From contig NZ_CP126958.1 of the NCBI RefSeq assembly GCF_002871915.2, forward strand, positions 310,001-374,000: a DNA stretch of 64,000 nt, given 5' to 3'. The DNA is from Aerococcus loyolae. Lineage in GTDB: Bacteria > Bacillota > Bacilli > Lactobacillales > Aerococcaceae. The notes beneath the pieces are model-generated. The model was not told the origin of the DNA. It searched no databases and saw nothing but the letters and a program-made list of their open reading frames with translations. Both the position numbers and the translations under genes were made by a program. This document shows positions 50,883 through 59,492 of this stretch, piece by piece (the stretch's first letter is position 1; every line of letters starts with the position of its first letter).

Positions 50883-52541
50883 ATGAAAAAAGAATTTCCA
50901 ACCCTGACCTTAATCATCCTTTTAGGCCTGTTTTGCCTGCTTCCTGATTCGGTTTTTGCAGCAGATAACCAAGGAATTTCAGTTGCTGATTACCAGGTTA
51001 AGGTGGAATTTGACCAGCAAGGAGATATTAAGGAGCACGAACAAGTTCGCTATCAATTTGATAAGCAAGTCGACCAATTAAGCCATGTGATTAGTACAGG
51101 CGAAAGTGGCCACCTACGTCAATTAAATATCGATATGCGAATGAATTCAGCCAGCGAAGCCTTTCCTTTTGTTCAGAGTACTTCCCACACGGTAGGAACC
51201 TTTGACCTCCACCAAAACGGCAATAGTGTCCAAGTGGACCTCTACAATACCATGTCTGGCGATGATGAAATTGTTAATTATATTGCCAATATTGAGGATG
51301 TCTGGACCAAGTACGGCAATCAAGTGATTATGCAAAAGGACTTTTTGCTCTTGCCTTTCGATATTCACTCAGCACAAATTACCTTTAAATTTCCCCAGGC
51401 AGTGGACAAAAACCACTATAAGGCCTGGTTGACTAGCCCAGCCCATATCCAAGAGAAATGGCTGGATGAGTCGACCTTACAAGTTCAAGTCAGAGATCTG
51501 AGCGCGGATAGTAAGTTGAACGTGCAAATGGTGCTTCCAGCAGACGTGATGCCTAATATCAAGGGGGAAGGTCCCGTCTCTAAGGGTGAGCAAATTAATC
51601 GAGAGATTGATAAGCATATCGCCGCCAGACAAGCCTGGTACCGCCAACGTTACTGGATAGTGATGGGGGTCAGTTTAGCCTTGGTCGCCTTATTGATCCT
51701 CTACACTTACTTTTTGCTCAGACGCAAGCAAAAGATTCGACAAGCAGCTGATACTCAGCAAGTCAACCACAGTCATGAACTCAGCCCGGTCGAAGTCAGC
51801 GAACTATTAAAGAAGAATTACAGCCGGCATGATAAGCTGTGGCTGGTCCTTTTATCCTTAGTAGCTAAAGGCAACTTGTCCTTACGTTTTGTCAACGCGG
51901 ATGACCGCTTCTACCCTTACTTTAAAGTCTTGGCTAGTCAAAGTGACGATCCCTATGAACAAGTGGTTCTTGATGCCTTTATTGGTTACCAAGAGGATAG
52001 GGATCTTGATTTCGCCAGCTTTAAATATAGTCTGGGTCTGAAAAAGAAGGGCAAGACGAAGGCTTACCGCAACTTATTGCGTGCCCTTAGCAAGCTGGAT
52101 AAAAAACGCAAACAGGACCTGCAGTTATTAGATAAGACCGGAAGCCGCTTGTATGGCTTTTTATGGTGGCTTTACGTCGCTGTCTTTATCGTCCTAGCGG
52201 GTTTAGTGATTTGGCTAATCTGGGAGATAAATAGGGGTCATATTTGGCTCTTAGCCCTGGCCTTTTGCTTAGTGGGGATCTATTTATTGAGGCGTTATAC
52301 TCTGCCGATTTATAATGCCCAGGGGCAAGAACTTGCCAAATATTGGAAGACTTATTTTAACAGCCTTAAAGGTCGAGACCAGTCTTTAGGTTACAGTCAA
52401 AAGGACTACCTCTACAGCTTTGTGACTGGGGATAACTACCGACTGATCAAGCAGGCGAAAAAAGCCAACCAGTCGCTAAGCGGCAACTTAGCTCAGGCTT
52501 TAGATGCTGTGAACCAATACCAATTAAAAGATTTTATGTAA
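50883..52541 (+). CDS. DUF2207 membrane protein
   Basis: The 552-residue protein has a signal peptide (cleavage near VFAADN, about residue 27), and an extracellular DUF2207 beta-rich domain to about residue 240 (VSVADYQVKVEFDQQGDIKEHEQVRYQF near the start). A TM near residues 259-281 is followed by a cytoplasmic part, then two TMs near 425-470 and a C-terminal cytoplasmic tail. The function of DUF2207 proteins is unknown. It lies 15 bp after yycI and 19 bp before walJ, so it is cotranscribed with the WalRK control genes and may take part in cell-envelope sensing or modification. Confidence 0.88.
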   Translation: MKKEFPTLTLIILLGLFCLLPDSVFAADNQGISVADYQVKVEFDQQGDIKEHEQVRYQFDKQVDQLSHVISTGESGHLRQLNIDMRMNSASEAFPFVQSTSHTVGTFDLHQNGNSVQVDLYNTMSGDDEIVNYIANIEDVWTKYGNQVIMQKDFLLLPFDIHSAQITFKFPQAVDKNHYKAWLTSPAHIQEKWLDESTLQVQVRDLSADSKLNVQMVLPADVMPNIKGEGPVSKGEQINREIDKHIAARQAWYRQRYWIVMGVSLALVALLILYTYFLLRRKQKIRQAADTQQVNHSHELSPVEVSELLKKNYSRHDKLWLVLLSLVAKGNLSLRFVNADDRFYPYFKVLASQSDDPYEQVVLDAFIGYQEDRDLDFASFKYSLGLKKKGKTKAYRNLLRALSKLDKKRKQDLQLLDKTGSRLYGFLWWLYVAVFIVLAGLVIWLIWEINRGHIWLLALAFCLVGIYLLRRYTLPIYNAQGQELAKYWKTYFNSLKGRDQSLGYSQKDYLYSFVTGDNYRLIKQAKKANQSLSGNLAQALDAVNQYQLKDFM

Positions 52542-52560
52542 GAAACGAGGAGAATGAAGT

Positions 52561-53391
52561 TTGGATGTTTTGGACAAAGACGCAGAGCAAAAAGATTTTA
52601 CCATGCGCATTTGTATGTTAGCTAGTGGGTCAACAGGAAATGTGACTTATATTGAAACCCCACAGCGAAATATTTTAGTTGATGCGGGCTTAAGTGGTAA
52701 GCGTATTGAGGAATTGCTCCAGAAAATTGGCCGGGATGCCAAGGACCTTGATGCCATCTTTATCTCTCACGAACATTCTGACCATTCCAAGGGAGCAGGC
52801 ATTATGGCTCGGCGCTACCAACTCCCCATCTATGCCAATGCCGATACCTGGTCCTATCTCGAGCAGAAATGTGGCAAGTTAGATGCTGACCAAAAGATAA
52901 TTATGGAGCCGGGGGAACGGATTAGCTTTGGCGATGTCGATATCCTGAGTTTTCCTGTCAGTCATGACTCTATCAATGCGCAGTTCTATGCCTTCCAAAA
53001 AGATGGCAAGCAATTCGCCATGATGACAGACTTAGGCTATGTTTCCGATCGTTTAGCTGGCCTGGTATACAATTCTGATGCCCTGATGATTGAAAGCAAC
53101 TATGACAATGATATGTTAAGAATGGGTAAGTACCCTTGGCGTTTAAAGCAAAGGATTTTTTCTGACCGGGGCCACCTGTCTAACGTTGAAACGGCTGAAG
53201 CCTTGACTAAAATGATTGGTGATCGGACCAAACGGGTTTACCTGGGGCATATTTCCAGGGAGAATAACTTAAATGCCCTGGCCCTTGAAACCAATACGGC
53301 GATTTTAAAGGAGAACGGCCTCGGGGTGGGCTATGATTTCGACCTTTATGAGACCCACCATTACCAACCTACCGATCTATTTACCCTTTAA
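52561..53391 (+). CDS. walJ: WalJ (YycJ/VicX) MBL-fold hydrolase
   Basis: WalJ is a metallo-beta-lactamase-fold protein linked to wal operon function and to DNA repair or replication-division coordination. The metal motif reads ISHEHSDHSKG near residue 68, with HDS, MMTDLGYVSD and GHLSNVETAE as the other ligands. TTG 52561 is supported by GAGGAG at 52547-52552 and gives 276 residues. ATG 52603 would give 262, close to Bacillus YycJ (264), but has no ribosome site. Confidence 0.92.
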   Translation: MDVLDKDAEQKDFTMRICMLASGSTGNVTYIETPQRNILVDAGLSGKRIEELLQKIGRDAKDLDAIFISHEHSDHSKGAGIMARRYQLPIYANADTWSYLEQKCGKLDADQKIIMEPGERISFGDVDILSFPVSHDSINAQFYAFQKDGKQFAMMTDLGYVSDRLAGLVYNSDALMIESNYDNDMLRMGKYPWRLKQRIFSDRGHLSNVETAEALTKMIGDRTKRVYLGHISRENNLNALALETNTAILKENGLGVGYDFDLYETHHYQPTDLFTL

Positions 53392-53479
53392 TGAGAAAAT
53401 ATTCATATATTTTTCAAATATTCATTCTAAGATAGTTAAAATCCTTGAAGTGAACAAATATAACAAGTGGAGGAAAAAT

Positions 53480-54763
53480 ATGCCTAAAGAAGTTAATCCT
53501 GATAAAAATCATAATTTAAAAGATGACACTAAAAACGCTATCAATTCTAAGTGGGGAACCGCTATTATCAGTGGCCTAATCGGTGCTGGCTTAGTGGGTG
53601 GGGTCTCCGCTTACGCCAACCAAGACAAGGTTTCTGAAGATGAAGTGAAGACTATGGTTGAACGCCAAGTCAATGCCGAAAGCCAAAATAAGAGCGAAAA
53701 TAAAGGTCAACAAGGGACCCAACAAGCCAGCGTTGAGATTCAATCTGATGTTTCTGCTGTGGTGGATAAGGTTGCTGGCTCAGTGGTTTCGGTGGTGAAC
53801 CTGGCTCGTCCTAACAACCAGGTTTATGACTTATTTGGCTTCACCCAACCCAGCCGCAATAGTGATGAACTAAAAACCGCCTCAGAAGGTTCGGGAGTGA
53901 TCTATAAGGTCCATGGTGACAAGGCCTATATCGTCACCAACAACCATGTGATTAAGGGCAGTGACGCCCTGGAGATTATCCTTGCTGACGGAACCCAAGT
54001 GCCAGTTGACCTGGTAGGAGCCGATCCTTGGACTGACCTGGCTGTCTTGGCCATGCCAGCTGAATATGCTAAAACCGTGGCAGAATTTGGCGATTCTTCT
54101 CAATTGAAGGTAGGGGAACCAGCCATTGCCATTGGTTCGCCATTAGGCTCTGATTTTGCCTCAACGGTAACATCAGGGATCGTTTCTGGTTTGAACCGTC
54201 AAGTACCGACCGACTTAGATGAAGACGGGCAAAGTGACTGGACCGTGACTGCGATTCAAACAGATGCAGCCATTAACCCGGGGAACTCAGGGGGCGCTTT
54301 GGTGAACTCTGCCGGCCAAGTGATTGGGATCAACTCCATGAAGATCTCCACCGCCCAAGTGGAAGGCATGGGCTTTGCCATTCCAAGTAATGATGTGACC
54401 ACGATTATTAGCCAGTTAGAAAAAGATGGTCATGTGACCCGGCCAGGACTAGGCTTGCGTATGGCTAGTCTCTACCAATTCCCGCTGGAACGGCAAAAAC
54501 AAATGTTGAAATTGCCTGAGGCAGTTGAGGATGGGGTAGTTGTGATGGAGGTCGACCCTAATTCTCCTGCCGACCAAGCAGGTTTGAAGCAGTATGATGT
54601 GATTACTCGCTTTGGAGACCATGAAATTAAGGATACCACTCAATTGCGTCAAGCTCTCTATGGTTCAGACCCAAATGGTAAGGTTGAAATTGAATATTAC
54701 CGCAATGGTAAGAAGCAAACCACTACCGTTCAATTACGGCCTCAAGACCATCATAATGCCTAG
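53480..54763 (+). CDS. htrA: Membrane-anchored serine protease HtrA (DegP-like)
   Basis: HtrA degrades misfolded exported proteins. The 427-residue protein has an N-terminal cytoplasmic head, TM near residues 20-40 (WGTAIISGLIGAGLVGGVSAYA), and a Gln/Asn-rich linker. The trypsin-like triad is visible in VTNNHVIKG, DPWTDLAVL and NPGNSGGALVNS. A PDZ domain covers about residues 330-420. The open frame reaches back to 53333, but ATG 53480, 6 bases after GGAGG, is the real start because upstream sequence overlaps walJ. It is last in the wal cluster. Confidence 0.95.
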   Translation: MPKEVNPDKNHNLKDDTKNAINSKWGTAIISGLIGAGLVGGVSAYANQDKVSEDEVKTMVERQVNAESQNKSENKGQQGTQQASVEIQSDVSAVVDKVAGSVVSVVNLARPNNQVYDLFGFTQPSRNSDELKTASEGSGVIYKVHGDKAYIVTNNHVIKGSDALEIILADGTQVPVDLVGADPWTDLAVLAMPAEYAKTVAEFGDSSQLKVGEPAIAIGSPLGSDFASTVTSGIVSGLNRQVPTDLDEDGQSDWTVTAIQTDAAINPGNSGGALVNSAGQVIGINSMKISTAQVEGMGFAIPSNDVTTIISQLEKDGHVTRPGLGLRMASLYQFPLERQKQMLKLPEAVEDGVVVMEVDPNSPADQAGLKQYDVITRFGDHEIKDTTQLRQALYGSDPNGKVEIEYYRNGKKQTTTVQLRPQDHHNA

Positions 54764-54861
54764 TTACTTAGAATTTTTTGATAATATTGTGTGCAAGCTC
54801 CAGGTTTACTGGGGCTTTTTCTTTGTCTTGTTTTTGGCTTTATCAACATAATCCCCAAGCC

Positions 54862-55072
54862 TTATGCACAAGATCAGGGGAAAACTTTGTGAAACTGTGG
54901 ATAACTTTGTTGAAAAGTGGATAAGTCCCGTCATCATAGCTTTCTGCTATGTGGGCAATTATGTGTATAAAAAGTGAAAACTTGGGATAGGTCAAAATTC
55001 CTGGGCAAAAACCCCTTAATAATAGGCTTTATTATTAACAACTTGTGGATTTGTGGAGGAAATTGTGGATAA
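54862..55072 (+). promoter_or_regulatory. Cluster of DnaA boxes with AT-rich segment, origin-like
   Basis: Boxes fitting TTATNCACA or its complement: 54862-54870 TTATGCACA, 54896-54904 TGTGGATAA, 54962-54970 TGTGTATAA, 55064-55072 TGTGGATAA. Near matches lie at 54916-54924 and 55044-55052. An AT-rich stretch with short repeats lies at 55017-55042. The 373-bp gap between htrA and rlmH holds no gene. Streptococcal rlmH and htrA flank the origin region, so an oriC or DnaA-regulated site is plausible, but dnaA is not in the window. Confidence 0.7.
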
Positions 55073-55136
55073 GTCCTTGTGAAAAGGGGGAGTTATGCTA
55101 TGATGAAGAAGAATTTGAAGAAAAGGGTGACTTGAG

Positions 55137-55616
55137 ATGCGGATTACCATCCTCAGCGTGGGAAAATTGAAAGAAAAATATTTGAAACAGGGGATTGCTG
55201 AGTACCAAAAACGAATGCAACGCTATGGTAAATTAGAAGTGATTGAGGTTAAGGATGAGCCCACCCCAGACAATGCCAGCGACTTGGAAAACCAGCAAAT
55301 CATCGAAAAAGAGGGTCAACGCCTACTGGCTAAGATTTCTCCCCAAGCCTATGTCATTGTGCTTGCTATCAAGGGCCAGGCCTTAAGTTCGGAAGAATTG
55401 GCCCAGCAAATTGATCATTGCCTGACCTATGGCAAGAGTGAGATCGTCTTTGTGATCGGCGGATCCTTGGGAACCAGTCCGGCTGTCAACCAGAGGGCGG
55501 ATCTTTTACTGAGTTTTGGTCGGATGACCCTCCCCCATCAATTGATGCGTTTGGTGCTTAGCGAGCAAATATACCGGGCCTTCCGCATTATTCACCACGA
55601 ACCCTATCATAAATAA
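55137..55616 (+). CDS. rlmH: 23S rRNA (pseudouridine1915-N3)-methyltransferase RlmH
   Basis: RlmH methylates pseudouridine 1915 of 23S rRNA in assembled ribosomes. The 159-residue SPOUT/trefoil-knot protein has the standard length. It has [19 protein letters not shown] at the start, [15 protein letters not shown] near residue 80, [13 protein letters not shown] near residue 103, and ends [21 protein letters not shown], an almost invariant tail. It is linked to htrA across the DnaA-box region. Confidence 0.97.
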   Translation: MRITILSVGKLKEKYLKQGIAEYQKRMQRYGKLEVIEVKDEPTPDNASDLENQQIIEKEGQRLLAKISPQAYVIVLAIKGQALSSEELAQQIDHCLTYGKSEIVFVIGGSLGTSPAVNQRADLLLSFGRMTLPHQLMRLVLSEQIYRAFRIIHHEPYHK

Positions 55617-55617
55617 A

Positions 55618-55750
55618 AGAGTGCGACAAGCGCATCAAAGAGCAAGACCGCTGGAAGGAGTACCTGGTAAATCCTTAAAGAGGATTTACAGGAACTTCTG
55701 AAGCGGACGCTTGCTCTGCGCTGGGAGCAGGTTTGGATAGAGTGCGACAA
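55618..55750 (+). repeat. Structured intergenic repeat element, copy B
   Basis: The 12-bp direct repeat AGAGTGCGACAA flanks it (55618-55629 and 55739-55750). The interior folds into an imperfect hairpin: AGAGCAAG (55639-55646) with CTTGCTCT (55710-55717), CCGCT (55648-55652) with AGCGG (55702-55706), and GTAAATCC (55667-55674) with GGATTTAC (55682-55689). The right part is shared with 41730-41781. It looks like a small non-coding mobile or regulatory repeat. Confidence 0.7.
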
Positions 55751-55759
55751 AAGTCAAAA

Positions 55760-55816
55760 AAGCCACTAGGCTCTGTGGATAAGTCAACTTATCCAGGGCC
55801 TAGTGGCTTAGTTTTT
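55760..55816 (+). terminator. Two-part terminator between rlmH and the DUF1002 gene, containing a DnaA box
   Basis: AAGCCACTAGGC (55760-55771) pairs perfectly with GCCTAGTGGCTT (55798-55809), followed by GTTTTT. An inner stem TGGATAAGT/ACTTATCCA lies at 55776-55795. The sequence TGTGGATAA at 55774-55782 is a perfect DnaA box. It probably stops both convergent genes. Confidence 0.85.
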
Positions 55817-55827
55817 ATTATAAAATT

Positions 55828-56805
55828 TTATTGACCTTGGTTATTTTGGGCATAATTGGTGCCAAAGATTGAATCCCAGATGCCTAAGAGGCTTTGCCAG
55901 AGGCTGTGGAAGAAATCGGTGATTCCATTTTTATCAGTCTCGTCCATATTATCCCAAGCGGATTTGGCGGAATCCACTAATTGGCCACTCTTTTCTTTTA
56001 AGGTTTGGCCAAAGTTAGAAAGAGCGTTTTTTTGTTCTTCAGTTAGTTCGATTTGGCTAAATTTGGTCATGAGGTCGCGTAATTGTTGAATGTTTTCTTC
56101 AGAAAGGACGCCATTAAGATTGTAATTATTGATGACGTTATTAACAATGACTTGAATGGTATTGCCATCGATCGATCCGCCATTTTGTTCTTTGGCTTGT
56201 TGGATCTGGTTTTTCATATCAGCGATGGCAGCATTCAGGGTTTCGTCGGAATAGTTTTCTTTGTTTTGATTTTCCTTAGTAATGGTTGAAGCGGTTTGTA
56301 ATTCTTCTTGGGCGACAGAAACTGCCTTGCCATCTAAGGCTTGGCCGCTGTCTTGGAAGGCCTTATAGACACCTGCCAAGGCACCGGAACCGTCCACTTG
56401 AACAGCGGAAGCGACTTTAATATCCACATTGGTTGCTCCGGCTGTTAGGGCTGCGTTCTCATATTGTAAGGGCGTAATGGCGGTAATGGTCTTCGGAGTG
56501 ACGATTTCTACATTGACTCCACTGTGCTTGGCTGGAGCAATATAAGCGGATGAATAAACTTGGTAGTATGGGTAATTATCATGTAATAGGCCATTCAATT
56601 CATTAATATTCACTTGGACAGCTCGGGCATTGGCATCAACCCCTAAGAGCTTTTGAGTCTCTTGGAATTGGCTTTGGTTGAGGGACTCACCATAAGTAAA
56701 AATAGATTCTTTGATAGCTGCCTGGGCACTTGTTTGGGGAATGAAGAGGGCGATGGCCATTAGGCAAGCGAGTACGGCCAAGAGCCCACGTTTCAATTGA
56801 TTCAT
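55828..56805 (-). CDS. Secreted DUF1002 protein
   Basis: The 325-residue protein has a signal peptide (LLAVLACLMAIALFIPQTSAQA, cleavage near residue 29). The DUF1002 domain spans about residues 32-260, with FTYGESLNQSQFQETQKLLGV and VEIVTPKTITAITPLQYENAALTAGATNVDIKVAS-type segments. The C-terminal 70 residues are predicted helical and amphipathic. DUF1002 proteins are extracytoplasmic and of unknown function. AAGGAGG lies shortly before ATG 56805. It is a single gene between a shared terminator and the alaR promoter region. Confidence 0.9.
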   Translation of the reverse strand: MNQLKRGLLAVLACLMAIALFIPQTSAQAAIKESIFTYGESLNQSQFQETQKLLGVDANARAVQVNINELNGLLHDNYPYYQVYSSAYIAPAKHSGVNVEIVTPKTITAITPLQYENAALTAGATNVDIKVASAVQVDGSGALAGVYKAFQDSGQALDGKAVSVAQEELQTASTITKENQNKENYSDETLNAAIADMKNQIQQAKEQNGGSIDGNTIQVIVNNVINNYNLNGVLSEENIQQLRDLMTKFSQIELTEEQKNALSNFGQTLKEKSGQLVDSAKSAWDNMDETDKNGITDFFHSLWQSLLGIWDSIFGTNYAQNNQGQ

Positions 56806-57019
56806 TCGAAAAACCTCCTTAATTATTAATTCTATTATAACATGGCTAAAAAGATAATCTTTTAGCTTTTCCTTAAGGGGAGGCTAAGGAATTGTAAAAA
56901 ATCACTTGGAAACTAAAATTTTATTTTAAGAAATAAATAAGCTTTAAGGAGGTCATAATGCGCTAAAATAGTTCTATCAAAAAAATGTAAAGCGATTGAA
57001 GACGAAAGAGGCGATGACA

Positions 57020-57514
57020 ATGAATAAAGAAAAAGCCCATGAATTATTACGCTTATTAGAAAAAGATGCCAGTCTTAGTGACCAAACCTTGGCCGACATG
57101 CTTTCCTTAAGCAAAGATGAAGTCGTAGAGATGAAGGCAGTGCTCAAAGACGCTAATATCCTCTCTGGCATCCAAGCCATGGTTAACTGGGATGCGACGG
57201 ATAATGAGTATGCGTCAGCCATGATAGAAATCACAGTGAACTTGCATAAGGGGGTTTCCTACCAACAAGTCGCTGATGTGATTAGTCAGTACGATGAAGT
57301 AGAAGCCCTGTATTTAATGAGTGGAGCCTATGACTATCTGGTCTTAACCAAGCGCCTCCCCATGCATAGGATATCAGGTTTTGTCAATAAACTAGCTACC
57401 CTGGATCACGTTCAAGGGACTGCCACCCATATTGTCATGCAACGCTATAAGGACCACGGGACTCAATTCAAGACGAAGACGGATGGTAGAAATCGGTTGG
57501 TGATTAGCCAATGA
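57020..57514 (+). CDS. Lrp/AsnC-family transcriptional regulator, AlaR-like
   Basis: The 164-residue protein has an N-terminal HTH (SLSDQTLADMLSLSKDEVVEMKAVLKDANIL) and a RAM ligand-binding domain with YLMSGAYDYLVLTKR near residue 110, the usual ligand-site region. ATG 57020 is 8 bases after AAAGAGG; in-frame upstream starts at 57014 and 56996 lack good sites. It overlaps the aminotransferase gene by 4 bp (ATGA). Bacillus has the same pair, yugG/yugH (alaR/alaT). It probably controls that enzyme in response to an amino acid. Confidence 0.88.
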   Translation: MNKEKAHELLRLLEKDASLSDQTLADMLSLSKDEVVEMKAVLKDANILSGIQAMVNWDATDNEYASAMIEITVNLHKGVSYQQVADVISQYDEVEALYLMSGAYDYLVLTKRLPMHRISGFVNKLATLDHVQGTATHIVMQRYKDHGTQFKTKTDGRNRLVISQ

Positions 57515-58680
57515 GTCAGTCAATCAGTCATAAAGCGGTCCAACTAGCCCCCTCTGGCATCCGCCGTTTCTTTGAAGTTGCCAATGAAATCCCTGATGTT
57601 ATTTCTTTAGGGGTGGGGGAACCCGATTTTATGACCCCCATGCCTATCCGACAAGCAGCTATGCAATGTATTCGTGAGGGAAAAACCTACTATACGGCCA
57701 ATGCCGGTTTGATGGAATTACGTCAGGCCATTAGTCAATACATCGATGTCAAACATGACCTGCATTATGACCCCCGCTCAGAAATCGTGGTGACCGTGGG
57801 GGGGAGTGAAGCCATCGATATGGTATGCCGGGCGATTATTAATCCTGGTGATGAGGTCATTTGTATTGATCCCAGCTACGTTTCCTATGCGCCTTCAATT
57901 AAGCTAGCTGATGGTGTGGTTGTTCCCGTGACCTTAAGGGCTGATCGAAATTTTATTCTGACTCCGGAAGATTTAGAAGCAGCCATCACTCCTCAAACCA
58001 AGGCAATGATTATCAACTTCCCGAACAATCCTACTGGAGCAAGTATGACTAAGGAAGAGCTGGCTGCCTTAGTGCCAGTGATTGAGGCTCATGACCTCTA
58101 TGTCATCACTGATGAAATTTATTCTGAATTAAATTATAATCAAGAGAACTTGGTGTCGATTGCTGCCTTCCCAGGAATGAAAGAGCGAACCATTTATATC
58201 AATGGTTTTTCTAAATCCTTTGCCATGACCGGTTGGCGCTTGGGCTACGCCTGTGCTCCTCATGAGATTATGGAACAAATGATAAAAATTCACCAGTTTA
58301 CCATTATGGCAGCCCCAACCATTTCTCAATATGCAGGGATTGTCGCTCTAAGAGACTGCGACCATGATGTCCAAGTGATGCGACGGTCCTACCAACAAAG
58401 GCGAAACTTTTTGATGGCCCGCTTTAAGGACATGGGCCTCCCTTGCTTTGAGCCTCAAGGAGCCTTTTATACTTTTCCAGATATTAGTGAATTTGGTCTC
58501 ACCAGTGAAGAATTTGCCTTGAAATTATTAGATGAAGAAAAATTAGCGGTTGTTCCTGGATCGGCTTTTGGCGAAGGCGGCGAAGGGCATATTCGTATCT
58601 CCTATGCCTATTCCTTAAATGAATTAGAAGCAGCGGTTGAAAAACTTAAGCATTTTATCCAAAGACTAAGACAAAATTAG
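57511..58680 (+). CDS. PLP-dependent aminotransferase, alaT/aspartate aminotransferase-like
   Basis: The 389-residue fold-type I, class I/II aminotransferase has SLGVGEPDFMTPMPIRQAA near residue 30, YYTANAGLMELRQAI, VTVGGSEAIDMV near residue 93, NFPNNPTGASM near residue 172, and the PLP-lysine block INGFSKSFAMTGWRLGY near residues 229-245. The C-terminus has the substrate arginine region in GHIRISYAYS. Pairing with an Lrp-type regulator suggests alanine or aromatic/aspartate transamination; context favours AlaT. Its terminator is split by the IS3 element. Confidence 0.9.
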   Translation: MSQSISHKAVQLAPSGIRRFFEVANEIPDVISLGVGEPDFMTPMPIRQAAMQCIREGKTYYTANAGLMELRQAISQYIDVKHDLHYDPRSEIVVTVGGSEAIDMVCRAIINPGDEVICIDPSYVSYAPSIKLADGVVVPVTLRADRNFILTPEDLEAAITPQTKAMIINFPNNPTGASMTKEELAALVPVIEAHDLYVITDEIYSELNYNQENLVSIAAFPGMKERTIYINGFSKSFAMTGWRLGYACAPHEIMEQMIKIHQFTIMAAPTISQYAGIVALRDCDHDVQVMRRSYQQRRNFLMARFKDMGLPCFEPQGAFYTFPDISEFGLTSEEFALKLLDEEKLAVVPGSAFGEGGEGHIRISYAYSLNELEAAVEKLKHFIQRLRQN

Positions 58681-58681
58681 T

Positions 58682-58694
58682 AAAAAAACACTTG
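58682..58694 (+). terminator. Left arm of the alaT terminator, disrupted by the IS3 element
   Basis: AAAAAAACACTTG (58682-58694) is complementary over 12 bases to CAAGTGTTTTTT at 60660-60671, on the far side of the IS. CC and GG next to them extend the stem after one mismatch. Together they look like one bidirectional terminator whose loop received the IS. Confidence 0.75.
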
Positions 58695-58707
58695 CCCATT
58701 TGGTATG

Positions 58708-58760
58708 CTCCCCTTAAAGTAGACACTTAAAAAAGTAAAACTACTTTAGGGGGAGTTTTT
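58708..58760 (+). promoter_or_regulatory. IS3 left-end hairpin covering the transposase ribosome site
   Basis: CTCCCCTTAAAGTAG (58708-58722) pairs along all 15 bases with CTACTTTAGGGGGAG (58741-58755), with one G-T pair, and T5 follows. The right arm contains the GGGGGAG ribosome site of orfA. Transcripts entering from alaT would fold and both terminate and hide the site. Confidence 0.75.
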
Positions 58761-59492
58761 ATGCGTTCAAATAGAAAACATTCACCAGCAGAGTTGGCTA
58801 AATATATCCATCTTTATGAAGAAGGAACTTCCTATGCTGAGCTTTGTGATCAGTATGGTCTCTCAATTGATTCATCTATTTTTAGAGAATATTATCTCAG
58901 ATATCGAGAACATGGCTTTGCAGGGCTAGAATCACAGACAAAGAATAATTCTTATAGTGAAAAGTTTAAGCAGAACGTAGTTCAAGAATACTTGAATACA
59001 GAAATCTCAATTAAAAAGATTGCTAGAAAATACAATATCCCTAGCTTTTCTACTGTGAGGAATTGGATTACTAAGTATACTAAAAGGGAAGAATTAAAGG
59101 GCTACCATCCTAAACCCGAGGTGTATACAATGAAAAGCCAAAAGAAAACCTATCAGGAAAAAGTTGATATTGTTAAAGATTTTCTTGAAACAGGTATGTC
59201 TTATAAAGAGACTGCTGAAAAACATAAAGTTTCCTACAATAATGTTTACTCATGGGTCCAAAAGTATAAGAAATATGGTCCCGATGGGCTCATTGATAGT
59301 AGAGGACGCCGCAAACCGATAAGTATTCAAAACGAAGAAGAGAAATTACGTACAGAATTATCCGCGCTTAAAGCACGTAATGAATACTTAGAAACGGAGA
59401 ATGCTGCTCTAAAAAAATTGAAAGAAGTGGAAAGAGAGTTGATGTCCAACGGACAAAATATCAAGCAGAGTTCAAAACAATCGAAAAATTAA
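58761..59492 (+). CDS. IS3-family transposase OrfA
   Basis: The 243-residue protein is longer than typical OrfA. It has two or three HTH units (AELAKYIHLYEEGTSYAELCDQYGLS; FKQNVVQEYLNTEISIKKIARKYNI; EKVDIVKDFLETGMSYKETAEKHKVSYNNVYSWVQKYKKYG) and a C-terminal leucine-zipper helix (EKLRTELSALKARNEYLETENAALKKL). GGGGGAG precedes ATG 58761. An A7 run at 59411-59417, read A-AAA-AAA, is positioned for -1 frameshifting into orfB. Confidence 0.93.
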   Translation: MRSNRKHSPAELAKYIHLYEEGTSYAELCDQYGLSIDSSIFREYYLRYREHGFAGLESQTKNNSYSEKFKQNVVQEYLNTEISIKKIARKYNIPSFSTVRNWITKYTKREELKGYHPKPEVYTMKSQKKTYQEKVDIVKDFLETGMSYKETAEKHKVSYNNVYSWVQKYKKYGPDGLIDSRGRRKPISIQNEEEKLRTELSALKARNEYLETENAALKKLKEVERELMSNGQNIKQSSKQSKN

